From contig JAFZNK010000211.1 of NCBI GenBank assembly GCA_017550965.1, forward strand, positions 1-64,000: a DNA stretch of 64,000 nucleotides, read 5' to 3'. Of this stretch, positions 45,498 through 55,300 are shown piece after piece. The first letter of the stretch is position 1. Every line of letters starts with the position of its first letter. The notes beneath the pieces were generated by a model. It made no database searches, was not told the origin of the DNA, and worked only from the letters and a program-made list of their open reading frames with translations. The stretch comes from Thermoguttaceae bacterium. Its GTDB lineage: Bacteria > Planctomycetota > Planctomycetia > Pirellulales > Thermoguttaceae. Made by a program: the position numbers and the translations under genes.

Positions 45498-45767
45498 CTA
45501 TTCCTCAAATGTTCGTTGAAAAGAGATAGAACAGGGATTTTCGAGCGCCCCGGAACGCGAGATTTCCCAAGCTCTGTAATTCGCGTCGGTTCCTTCCGCC
45601 GCGTTTCCGTCGGTCGTCGATGATCCGACCGCTGTAAGCAACTCCCGATTTTCAAGCGCATCGATTCTCATCTTTTGGCGCTTGGGAGCGGATTGAATAC
45701 GTTCGGTTTTCTTGCCAAAAAGCAAACTACAAAAGTTTCGTAACGAGGCGTTCATGATTATTTCCAT
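45498..45767 (-). pseudogene. N-terminal fragment of a LEPRQLL-type surface protein
   Basis: An 89-codon minus-strand frame. The start MNASLRNFCSLLFGKK, basic stretch and RIDALENRELLTAV match the N-terminus of the giant protein at 49320 (SGLVNRVLSSKE, then MEPLEDRQLLAV). After about 60 residues it loses any family character and stops. Such proteins usually have hundreds of residues, so this is a truncated relic. It lies between the end of the defence operon and the right miaB repeat and has host-like codon use. Confidence 0.6.
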
Positions 45768-45782
45768 CCATGAAACTGGAAC

Positions 45783-45843
45783 CCGACGCCACGCCCTTTA
45801 CGTTTGTCGGCGAATTGGTCGAGTGAGTTGTAAGAAACTCTCT
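45783..45843. repeat. Right copy of the miaB 3'-end direct repeat (putative attR)
   Basis: A second copy of the miaB end: in frame it reads DATPFTFVGELVE and stop, followed by the same 17-bp tail with three transitions. There is no miaB sequence before it. Compared with 35085-35145 it has seven transitions and no indel. Confidence 0.75.
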
Positions 45844-46591
45844 GGCGTTACGAGGCGAACCAGTAGAGGACGTGATGTTTGATTTTGGCTCCGCGTTGTT
45901 TACAAATTCCCATGCGACGACAAGTGAGAAACGTCTCGCGCGAAGCGCGGATAGCCGTCGCGTGACCGCGACGAAAAATTGCGCAAGCAATTTTTAAACG
46001 AGCGTTGTGTTGTTCATGCAACCCGCTCGCACGGCGAGCGGCTCGGAGACGCGTTTTGGCGTCGCGTTGTTTGAAAGATACTGTGTTAACGGGGGATATT
46101 GTACTTCCCGCCGCCGGACTCCGAGCCACAAGGGCTCTGCGTCCTTTAGAAGGCGGCTTGCGAACTGTAGGCGTAGCGTTGCGTTATTTGAGAGATCTTG
46201 CGTTTTGGCGTCGCGTTGTTTGAAGGATACTGTGTTAACGGGGGATATTGCACACCCCGCCGCCGGACTCCGAGTCACAAGGGTTTTTGGCGTCGCCGCT
46301 CGTTGGCGGCTCTGCGTCCTTTAGAAGGCGGCTTGCGAACTGTAGGCGTAGCGTTGCGTTATTTGAGAGATCTTATGTTTTGGCGTCGCGTTGTTTGGGG
46401 GAGAACGAAGTCGACGCGTCGCCTTAAGCGTCGAGCCGCCGCCTGTAGGCGGCGGGTTCGTGGATTTTGGCGCCGCTTTGTTTACAGAATCTCTTTTTTT
46501 GGCGCCGCCGGAACGCAGAACGCGTCGCCGGGGAAAAACAAAAAAACGAGAGAGCCGGACGACTCCCTCGTTTTTCAAGGAAACGAAACAG
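45844..46591. repeat. Repeat-rich non-coding stretch with a ~150-175-bp tandem duplication
   Basis: Two tandem units, 46051-46199 and 46200-46374, start GTTTTGGCGTCGCGTTGTTTGAA, share GATACTGTGTTAACGGGGGA and end in TTGCGTTATTTGAGAGATCTT; the second carries a 26-bp insertion near 46285, and a third partial unit begins at 46375. A separate 31-bp element (GATTTTGGCTCCGCGTTGTTTAC) at 45881-45911 recurs with changes at 46463-46493. Frames seen here on either strand only mirror the repeats. No gene is supported. Confidence 0.7.
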
Positions 46592-46666
46592 TGGGCGCAC
46601 ATGGATTCGGACCATGGACCTCAGCCTTATCAGGGCTGCGCTCTAACCAAACTGAGCTACGCGCCC
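46592..46666 (-). tRNA. tRNA-Ile (anticodon GAU)
   Basis: On the minus strand a full cloverleaf can be drawn. The acceptor stem GGGCGCG pairs with TGCGCCC (one G-T), the D arm is GCTC/GAGC, the anticodon stem CAGCC/GGCTG encloses CTGATAA with anticodon GAT, and the T arm is CATGG/CCATG with loop TCCGAAT. Discriminator A is followed by CTG, so CCA is not encoded. GAU reads AUC and AUU codons. Confidence 0.95.
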
Positions 46667-46695
46667 GACGCGTCGCTTGTTCAAACGACTTGGGT

Positions 46696-46723
46696 ATTCT
46701 AATACGGAACTTAAATAACGCAA
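46696..46723 (-). promoter_or_regulatory. Possible tRNA-Ile promoter
   Basis: On the minus strand TTGCGT (complement of 46718-46723) and TAGAAT (complement of 46696-46701) are 16 nt apart, about 29 nt before the tRNA 5' end. The -10 fits five of six positions, the -35 only three. Confidence 0.4.
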
Positions 46724-46724
46724 G

Positions 46725-46760
46725 GGGCGGCGAAAAATTTTTTCAGATTATTCGCCGCCC
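46725..46760 (-). terminator. Stem-loop after the phosphofructokinase gene
   Basis: A perfect 10-bp inverted repeat (GGGCGGCGAA / TTCGCCGCCC) with a 16-nt loop lies about 40 bp after the phosphofructokinase stop and before the tRNA gene. No T run follows on the minus strand, so it may act with Rho or only stabilise the 3' end. Confidence 0.45.
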
Positions 46761-46801
46761 GATTGTCGTTCAGATCCGTAAAATCGCTCGGCGAGCTAAA
46801 C

Positions 46802-48163
46802 TCATTTCCACGCTTCGAGGTAGCGCGCGAGTTCGTGCATGTCGCTGCCGACCTTGATCGGGCGCGGATACGCGCGGAGTTTGCTCATATTGATAAGCTC
46901 TTCGAATTTCGGGTAGGACAGCCCCATCGGATCGGATCCGCTGTTGACGGAGATCATGACGCCGTTCATATTCTGTTCGCAAAGCGCCTTGTAGCATCCG
47001 ACGCCAATCTGACTGCCGACGCAGACGTCGTAAGCGGTCGGAATGTTGCATCGCACTTCGTAGCCGAATTGCAGCCCGTTGAACTTCTGGCTCTTGCCGG
47101 TGCGGCGCTTGTACTCTTCCGCCATCAGGCGGCCCAGACGCGACGAGTACTTAAGTTGCGAGACGGGGAAGTGTCCGAACGTGTCCGGCTTGAGGGAGAC
47201 GTATTCGTCGTGCGAAACGCATTTTTCGATTTCGGACAGGGGCAGGAATTCCGCGACGCCCTCGGAAATGACGGCGACGAACCCTTTTTTGCCCTCGCGT
47301 TGACGCGCTTCGAAGACGTCGACGAGGTGTTTGACAATATGCGACATGTCGACGATCGTGCGCATGAGCGGCTTGCCGTCGGCGTCGAGAACCTCTTTGC
47401 CCGTCTCGGGGTCGATTGTAACTTCGGTCGATTTCCACGATTCGTCGATGTCTTCGAGCCCGACGACCGCGCTCGCTTCGCCGGCGACCGCGGCTCCGTA
47501 GGCGAGCCACGCGGCCGCGCGACCCATCAGCTGGCAGACGAACCCCGCGCCCGCCGCCTGGCTGTCGGCGAGGAGGTTGCGCAGTTGTTTCGCGAGCATT
47601 TCGACGGCGCTGAAATAACCGAACGTGAACGGAATTCCTTCGTAGTCGTTGTCGATCGTTTTCGGAAGGTGGACGACTTTGATTCGCTTGGCGTCGGCGG
47701 GCTTGCGATCCATATAGAGTTTGAATTTGGCCGCCGTGGTGAGCGTGTCGTCGCCGCCGATCGACACGAGCGCGTCGATTCCAAGGGAGCAGAGGGCCTT
47801 ATAAACGGTTTCCATCGGCGCGAGTTTCTCGGGATCTTCGAGGTCGGCGGGGGTTTTGAGCGCTTTGCCCGGATTCGCGCGGGCGGTGCCGATGCAGATC
47901 CCCTGCTGCGTGCGGAGTCCGTCGAAGACGAGTTTGTCCAAACGGACGTACGCTTCGCCTTCTTTGAGGACGTCGCCGTCTTTATAGTCGACCAGATGCG
48001 AATACCCGTTCAACATACCGTAGACTTCGACGCCGGCTCGCGCGAAGCACATCGCGGCCCCGCCGATAACCGCGTTCGCCGCCGGCGCGGGCCCGCCGGA
48101 GAAAAGAATAGCGACTTTTTTGACGTCTGTGTTCGGTCGGGAAGGACTGGATAACGACGACAT
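46802..48163 (-). CDS. pfp: PPi-dependent 6-phosphofructokinase
   Basis: A 453-residue protein. The ATG whose complement is at 48161-48163 has AAGAAGG 7-8 nt upstream; the open frame continues further but without family sequence. The phosphate-donor loop FSGGPAPAANAVIGG (21-35), GGDDT (136-140) and PKTIDND (167-173) are the active-site blocks. Asp in GGDD, in place of Gly in the ATP enzymes (GGDG), and Lys in PKTIDND mark use of pyrophosphate rather than ATP. It interconverts fructose 6-phosphate and fructose 1,6-bisphosphate reversibly in the cytoplasm, in glycolysis or gluconeogenesis. Confidence 0.92.
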   Translation of the reverse strand: MSSLSSPSRPNTDVKKVAILFSGGPAPAANAVIGGAAMCFARAGVEVYGMLNGYSHLVDYKDGDVLKEGEAYVRLDKLVFDGLRTQQGICIGTARANPGKALKTPADLEDPEKLAPMETVYKALCSLGIDALVSIGGDDTLTTAAKFKLYMDRKPADAKRIKVVHLPKTIDNDYEGIPFTFGYFSAVEMLAKQLRNLLADSQAAGAGFVCQLMGRAAAWLAYGAAVAGEASAVVGLEDIDESWKSTEVTIDPETGKEVLDADGKPLMRTIVDMSHIVKHLVDVFEARQREGKKGFVAVISEGVAEFLPLSEIEKCVSHDEYVSLKPDTFGHFPVSQLKYSSRLGRLMAEEYKRRTGKSQKFNGLQFGYEVRCNIPTAYDVCVGSQIGVGCYKALCEQNMNGVMISVNSGSDPMGLSYPKFEELINMSKLRAYPRPIKVGSDMHELARYLEAWK

Positions 48164-49319
48164 GGACAACCTTCTTTCGTAAAGTTGGAAAATGCGTGGA
48201 AGACGCGCCGGGCGCGTCGTGAAATTTAGCCTGAGCGCGCGAGAACTCCGCTCTGAACGAGCGCGACGCCCGCGACGGAAACATTCTAGTAGATTCCGAA
48301 AATTTTTCAATCGGGAGTCAGGAAACTATGTCGAAGGCAAATGGCGCGTCGACGCCGGTTCCCGCGGCTCGACGCGTTTTTCTTCGCCGTTGGCGCTTCT
48401 GAAAAAGGAAAATTCCCCGCTGGACGTAACGAATATTCCAATTTTTACTCAGGCGTTTTTTTTGACGGGAACAAAAAAGGACGGAAAACGTCAAAAAAAT
48501 CGCGTGAGATTCTTGAGTCGTCAGGGGCTTTGTCGCGTTTTGACCGGTCTCTTTCGACGTTGGAGAAGCGCTCGCGCGGCGCGGTAAGACGTCCGGCTTA
48601 GGCAAAATGGAGAAACGTTGAAAAGTAGGTTGATCTTAAACAAGTAAAATAGTTAAAATCAATACAATCAGAAAAATTTCCTTAATTTATAATATTTTTT
48701 TGATTGGAGCAAAAAAACTAAACGTAGATTCCCGGCCTGCCGGTATAATTGGAATATCCTCGTCAATTCATAATCAAAAGGAAGACGTCCCCAAAAAATT
48801 TGGTTTTTTTGTGGTAATTTCAGGCAATCCGTATTAAACTAGATGAAAATACGTCTCAATAGGCGAAGTCTGCGTTTTTACGGGCAGGAGCGCGCTTCAG
48901 GGCTCGGTTTTTACCGAGTTCCGGTCGTTGTCGGCGCGTTTCCGTCGCAGGGTCGCAGACGTCGCGCCGAGCGAACGTCGATCGCGTTCGTTCGGGACGC
49001 CGCGAAACGCGTCTTTTTCGATTAACGAATTAGAAACGCGCGAGCGCGGGTCGTGAGCGGAGTCGGGCCGTCCCGAACTTCGCGACGACGTTTCGTCGTT
49101 CGCGACCGTCGAACGACGGAAGTATGACGACTTGCGCGAGGCGTCGCGCTTTTTCGTTTGGCAAATTAGACAAAAATAGACGACACGTCGGCTCCGCCGA
49201 CAAAAGAAAGAGACTCGCGATAGCGTCGTCAGCGGCGCTCGCGCGCGGGTAACGCGAAAGTTGGATCCGCTTTCGCTCGCGCGCCGCGCTCGGTAAATAT
49301 AAACGAAGGAATGAAAACT
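48164..49319. other. 1.15-kb divergent intergenic region before the giant surface protein
   Basis: No credible gene. A strongly AT-rich section (about 48625-48840) probably holds promoters. TATAAT at 48744-48749 is preceded immediately by the palindrome CCGGCCTGCCGG (48732-48743), which could be an operator, but no -35 is evident. The rest, to the ribosome-binding site AAGGA at 49306-49310, would be a leader of about 560 nt if this -10 is used. A 60-codon frame at 48843-49025 has no support. Confidence 0.45.
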
Positions 49320-52300
49320 ATGTCGCAATCAGGTAAGCGTTTTCTGTCCGGCCTTGTCAATCGCGTTCTAAGCTCGAAAGAAGCGCGCGCGGAAAAGCGT
49401 CGCGAACGTTCTCTCACCGCAAAAAGACTCGGCATGGAGCCGTTGGAAGACAGGCAGTTGCTCGCCGTCGATCCCACTCTCCTGAGCGCCGCTTCCATGG
49501 CGGAAGCCGCTCAAACGGAAACGAACGTCGTCCAATCGGTCGATCTTTCCGCGCTTGCGACGACCGGCGCGGGCGTTACGATTTCCGTCGACGGCGTTTC
49601 GAACGCCGCTTCCGAAGACACGACGGGCACGCGCCTGATCGAGGCGAATCTCACGGCGAACATCTTCGACCGCCTCGTGAGCTGCTCGCAAATGACCTGG
49701 GCCGCGTCTCTGGCCAACGCGCTGACCTACACCGGCTGGAGCGTGACTTCGATCGTCGATCCGACGAGCGAAGTCGCCCCCGAACAGCAAACGCTCGACT
49801 ATTTCGTCAACTCCTTCACGAACGACCCGTCGAACGTCGCGCTTGCTTACGCGTGGTTCATGGGCGGGGCGAGCGAGTACACGCTTCAGGGCAACGAAGA
49901 GTGGGCGCAGATCCTTCCGAACAACGAAAACGGCGGTCTCTTCCCCGCAAGCTCGGGCGACTACGCTGATCCTTCCGAATATTGCAAAGAATTCCTCGCC
50001 GCGGAAATCGCGTCGCCTCTCTACGGTATCGCGACCGACTACCTCGACAACAACTGGGGCGTCGTCTGCGAAATCCATTACAGCGGATCCACCGGCGTCG
50101 ATATCGAAACCGGAAACGCCGGTCAGGCGCGCGCTTCCTGGCTCACTTTATGGGGATACGATTACGATTCCTCGTATTCGCCCGAAGACAAAGAATACTA
50201 CACCGCGATTTACGCGTCCGATCCGTACACCGGCATGGTCGAACGCATGACGATCGGGTGGAGCGACGTCCTCAATTCCTACGTCCTGACGAACTCCGGC
50301 AGCAACGTCTCCGGACAGGTTCCGTACATTTACTCCTTCACCGTGATCGAGCGCATGCCCGGCTACGGCGTCCTCCTGCCCGACCAATACGAAGTTAACA
50401 ACACGACGGCGGACTTCGACGTTCCGGACGTCAAAGCCGACCTCGGCAAAGTCGACGTCGTCATGCCGAGCGCCACCACCGGCGCCGCGACCTACGGCAA
50501 CACGTTCACTTTGGAAGACCTGACCTTGTACGCGCAAGGCTCCGAAGACGGCCAAATCGCCGCCGACCCCGTCGACTTCTTCAAGTTCGAACTCACGCAG
50601 AACGCGTCCCACTCCGACTCCATTATCGTTTCTTACGGCACGGGCTACCTCAATTCGCCTCTTAAGGCGACGCTGTACGTCTGCGGTCAGGACGGCGAAG
50701 CGTTCCCTGTCGATCCCGCCGAATACGGCTATGTCGGCGATCACTTCGACTCCGTTCTTTCTTCGAAGACGTCCTATTACGTCGGAGAAGACGGCAAGAC
50801 CTATTCCGAAGTTACGAACAATCTGAAGATCGATATTTCCGGCCTCACGCCCGGCTTCTACTATTTGAAAGTCGAATTTGCCGACGACGTCGTCGGAGGA
50901 ATCAACAGCGGATACTCGATTACGTTCAACGCCGGATACGACGACCTCTACGAATCGAACGACTCCTTCGAAGAAGTCAACTCGCTGCCGGTCGACACGC
51001 CGGCCCGTCCGTCCGCCAACTTTGGAGTTCTTTACGGACGTAAATTTGTCGACGACCTGGTTTTGAAACAATACGACTCGAACATCAGCGAAACCGACTG
51101 GTTCCGCTTCGAAATGACGTCGACCGGAAAAGCGGGAGACGCCGTCAACGTCTACTACAACTCCACGACCAACGACGTCAACGACGCGGACCTTGACTTC
51201 GTCCTCTATCGCGAAGATCCGGACGACGAGTACGGGCGCGGCTATTCGATGGTCGACCGCAGTTGGGAAATTATGACCGACGTCGAGACGGTCTCGCTCG
51301 AAGGTCTCGAGCCGGGCGTCTATTATATTAAGGTCGTCGGCAACCTGGCGGCTGAAGACGCGGTGTTCGTCAACGTCGAATATAAGCTCGAAATTCTTCC
51401 GGGCGTCGACGAAAATCTCCCCCCCGACCTCCGCGCCGAAGTTCTTCCCGGCAACAATTGGGAAGGTCCGTTGGTCGTCGCGCTCGATCGCTACGTCCCG
51501 AGCGACACGGAACAATTCAAGAGCGAATCGACCGTCGGTCTTGACGGAAACGTCTACCTGAACTACTCGTTCGCCGTCTACGGCGCGAAGACCAAAGACA
51601 AGACCGCCGAGTACGAAAACGTTCAGCTTGGTCTGTACATCAACGGCGTTCGCGTCTCCGCCGACGACATGCGCGAAGCGATTGCGAAGTCCGGCGTAAC
51701 CGACGCGAAAGCGACGCAGCTCTACGACCTGTTCTGCAACGGCGGGATGACGATGCAGGCCGGCGACACGTTCGAATTCCTGAACTTCAATATTGGCAAG
51801 ATCGCCAATTCCGACTCGCTCGCGGGCAAATACTTCGACAACTCCGTCTTCGCTCCGAACGCGATCGTCGTCGTCATCAATCCCGACAACTACGAATACG
51901 GCGAAACGTTCGGCAAAGTCGTCGACAACTACACGACGACCGAACAGTCGCTCAGCTATCATAACGGCCAGCTCTTCAACGGAAACGTCGCGACGACGGT
52001 CGAGAAGGGCGAAACGGTCAAAGTCTTCCGCAACAACGTTCTTGTGAAGACCTTAAAGTACGGCGTCGACGAATTTAGCTATCGGGAAGGCGACGTTATC
52101 GTAACGCAGGTTATCAAGCACAACTACGGCGTCGATTCGACCAGCTACGTCGTCAAAGACGGCGTTCAGGGCGTTCTGGAATACATGGTCGACAACAACT
52201 TCGCGACCGCGTTCTTCGTCCTCGACAACCTCAGCGAAGACGTCTTCGCTCCCAACGGCAGCATCACCGAGGTGATGAACAACACGAACCCGGCCGACGA

Positions 52301-55300
52301 GAACCCCGATCTTGGCGTCGCCAATATCGAATACCTCGATCAAAACGGCGTCTGCCATATCGACAACCTTGTCATCACCGGCAAGAAGGATTCCAACGGC
52401 GCTTATATTTCCGACTGGTTCAAATTCGAACTTCTCACCAGTCAGGAAGACGCCGCGCAGGGAAGAACCAACTACGAAGACGCTTACGTCGAGATCGAGA
52501 TGGACGACCAGTTCTCCGCCGTCAGCGATCCGAGCAACGTCGGCGACCTCGACCTCTACCTCTACAAAGTTGTTCAGACGGACAATTCGATCTCCTTCGA
52601 CGAAGCGTTTGAACAGGGCGCGTACCGTCTCAGCCTGGTCGCGAGCAGCAAAGACGTTCAATCGACCGAACGCATCGACTTCTCCGACTACAACATGGAC
52701 GACGGAACCTACTTCGTGTGCGTTTCCGGATTCAACGGCGCCGCGAACCGCTACTCGCTCGAACTTGGCGGATTCACCCAGTCCGGCGAGATCCTTCCGA
52801 CCGACCCGAACGAATATTTCGACGAAGACGCCGTCGCTATTTTGAACTCCGTCGCCACGCTGAACTGGCGCGTTCCGACTGCCGACTACGTCTCCCGCGC
52901 GATTATTTCCTATCGCAAGGTCGGCGATCAGGACTGGACCGAAGTCGGTCAGTTCAAACCGTCCGTCACTTCCTGCAAGATCGCCGGGCTTGATCCCGAC
53001 ACGGAATACGAGTTCCAACTTGCGGTTACGAACTACTTCGTCAAAGACAATCCTCTGACGGCGACCGTTACGAAGAAGACCGCCGACTACCTCAACGAGG
53101 TCGTTTATCGCGCGATCATCGTCGGCGTTTCCGACTATCCGGGCGCGTCCGCCGACCTCGTCGCCGCCGCCAACGACGCCAACGCGTTCCGCGAAGCGCT
53201 TCTCGCCGACCCGCAATGGGCGGAAGAGAACATTACCGTTCTCACGAACGACAACGCCACCAAGGCGAACGTTCTCGACGCGATCTCGACCGTCGGATAC
53301 GTCTCCGACGACAACGACGTCCTGGTCTTCTACTTCGCCGGTTCCGGCTCTTACGCCGTGACGGGCGGCAGCGCCGTCGGCTACTTAAAGACTTACGGCA
53401 GCGCGCGTTCGGCTTATCTTTCCAGCTCCGAGCTCGCCGCCGCGATGGGCGACGTCGCCGCCGGTTCCAAGCAGTTCATTTTGGACGCGGGCCAGGTCGC
53501 GCCGGGCGTTGAAGAAACGTCGATCAACTACGACGCGTTTATCAACAAGCTCATGAACATGGAGAAGAACGGCGCGTCGAATCGTCCGGCTCAAGTCTCC
53601 GTTCTGACGTCCGGCGAAAACGGCTCCGTCTCCCCGGTCGGACAGGGCAGCCGCACCGTCTTCAGCGCCGCGCTTGTCGACGCGATCAAGTACTACAGCG
53701 AAGTCGTTACCGCCGACGAAGCGGCCGCGATTAACGAAGCGAATAAGAATACCGAAGCGCCCGTCGCGATCGAGTCGGACGGACGCGTCGCCTTCGACGA
53801 ACTCGCCAATTACCTCAACGCCGATCAGCGCCTTGCCGACTACGACATGGCCGCGATGTTCGCCACGAACGCCGAGGGCGAGCAGACGATCATGATGAAC
53901 GGCTTCTGGAGCGAGTCCGAAGCGTTTGCCGAACAATGGCTTGCCAACGACGCGATCGTCGTGACCACCACCGTCGACGTCGTCGACGACCACGACGGAA
54001 AAGTTTCGCTCCGCGAAGCCGCCAACTTCATCGGCACGACGCTCAATCGCGAAACCGCGCTTGAAAACGGAGCCGAATTCACAATCGCCGCCGGCTCGAT
54101 TATTACGATCGGATCCTCGACCGGAACGCTCGTCGACGACGCGCAAGTCGCGTACTCGAACGGCTCCTTCAAGACGACCGGCCCGTGCTCGCTGGAAATC
54201 GGCACGAAGATCGTCGACTTCTCCAAGAAAGGCAACCTCGTCGCCTGGACGACCGCCAACTGGAACGACGGAAACGTGACGATGTACGACGCTTCCGGAT
54301 TGGAAGTCGCCGACGTCCTTTATAAGCTCCGCGCGAACGTCGGTTCGACGATCGTCGACAAGGTCGAATACGTTACGTCGATCGACCTCGAAGAAGGGGA
54401 CGTTCTCTACACCGCGCCCGTCAACGGCAAAGAAGCGGTCGTTACGAAGATCGGCCAGAATTATAAACTCGTCGTCGACGGAGCCGTCTACAACAAGACG
54501 ACCGGTCTGTATCGTAAGACGACCGACGAGAGCGGCGCCGACGTCTACGAGTCCGTAACGCTCACGACCTACGCGGCGATCGACCAGAACGTCGTCCTCA
54601 ACAAGATTATCTTCGACGAATCGCTCGAAGGCCAGTCGATCACCGTCAACGCCGGCAAAGGCGCGATCGTCTTTGAGAAAGGCGCGATTATCGACGCGAC
54701 GAGCCTCAAGGGCGGCCTTGGCTTCGACGGCGAAGGTCAAAACACGCTGATCAAAGTTTCCGGCGACAAACTCGTCTCCCTGATCGCCGCGAAGATCACG
54801 AACTCCAACGGCGCGGCGATTGTCGTCGACAAAGGCGCCGATTTCGAACTCGCCAACTCCGTCGTCTATCGCAACGCCGGCGGTTCCAAAGGCGTGTTCG
54901 CCAACAACGGCAATATGACCCTCGTCAACGTTACCGTCGCGAACAACACGGCGTCCGGCAAGTTGTTTGTCGGTTCCGGAACGACGACGATTACCAACAC
55001 GATCGTCGCGCTCAACTCCGGAACGCTGACCGGCTTTGATTACGACGGCACGTCCTTCGTCGGCGGCGAGAAGGTCAACCCCGGCTTTAACGACGCCAAG
55101 AACGACGACTACTCGCTCGTTAAGACGTCCGACGCGGTCGATATCGGCCTCAACTCCGCCGTCAATCTTCGTTGCGGCGTCGTCCTCGACTACGACCTTG
55201 CCGGCGGCGATCGTTACGCGCTTGGCGGCACGATCGACGCGGGCGCGTACGAATTCGCCGTCCCCGAAGAAGATCGCGAAACTCCGTCCACGGTCGTTAC

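Larger units (their letters stand above)
35146..45782. mobile_element. Putative defence island inserted at the 3' end of miaB
   Basis: Roughly 10.6 kb between the two miaB-end repeats. The coding part (35380-45376) is visibly less GC-rich than both flanks, uses A/T-ending codons freely and lacks the GCG/CGC excess of the host genes. It carries a restriction-specificity remnant and a four-gene Druantia-like operon. No integrase, transposase or toxin-antitoxin pair is visible, so mobility would be past or in trans. The right-hand 400 bp (45377-45782) look like host DNA, including a LENRELL-type gene fragment, so the exact right edge of foreign DNA is nearer 45400. Confidence 0.6.

Noticed and set aside
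46051-46398. Insertion sequence
   Set aside because: No transposase frame, no clear terminal inverted repeats; the units are simple tandem copies.
46592-46666. tRNA-Ile as integration site of the island
   Set aside because: No duplicated tRNA 3' end was found; the duplicated sequence is the miaB end.
48843-49025. 60-codon frame in the leader of the giant gene
   Set aside because: No ribosome-binding site, Arg-rich composition and no motif.
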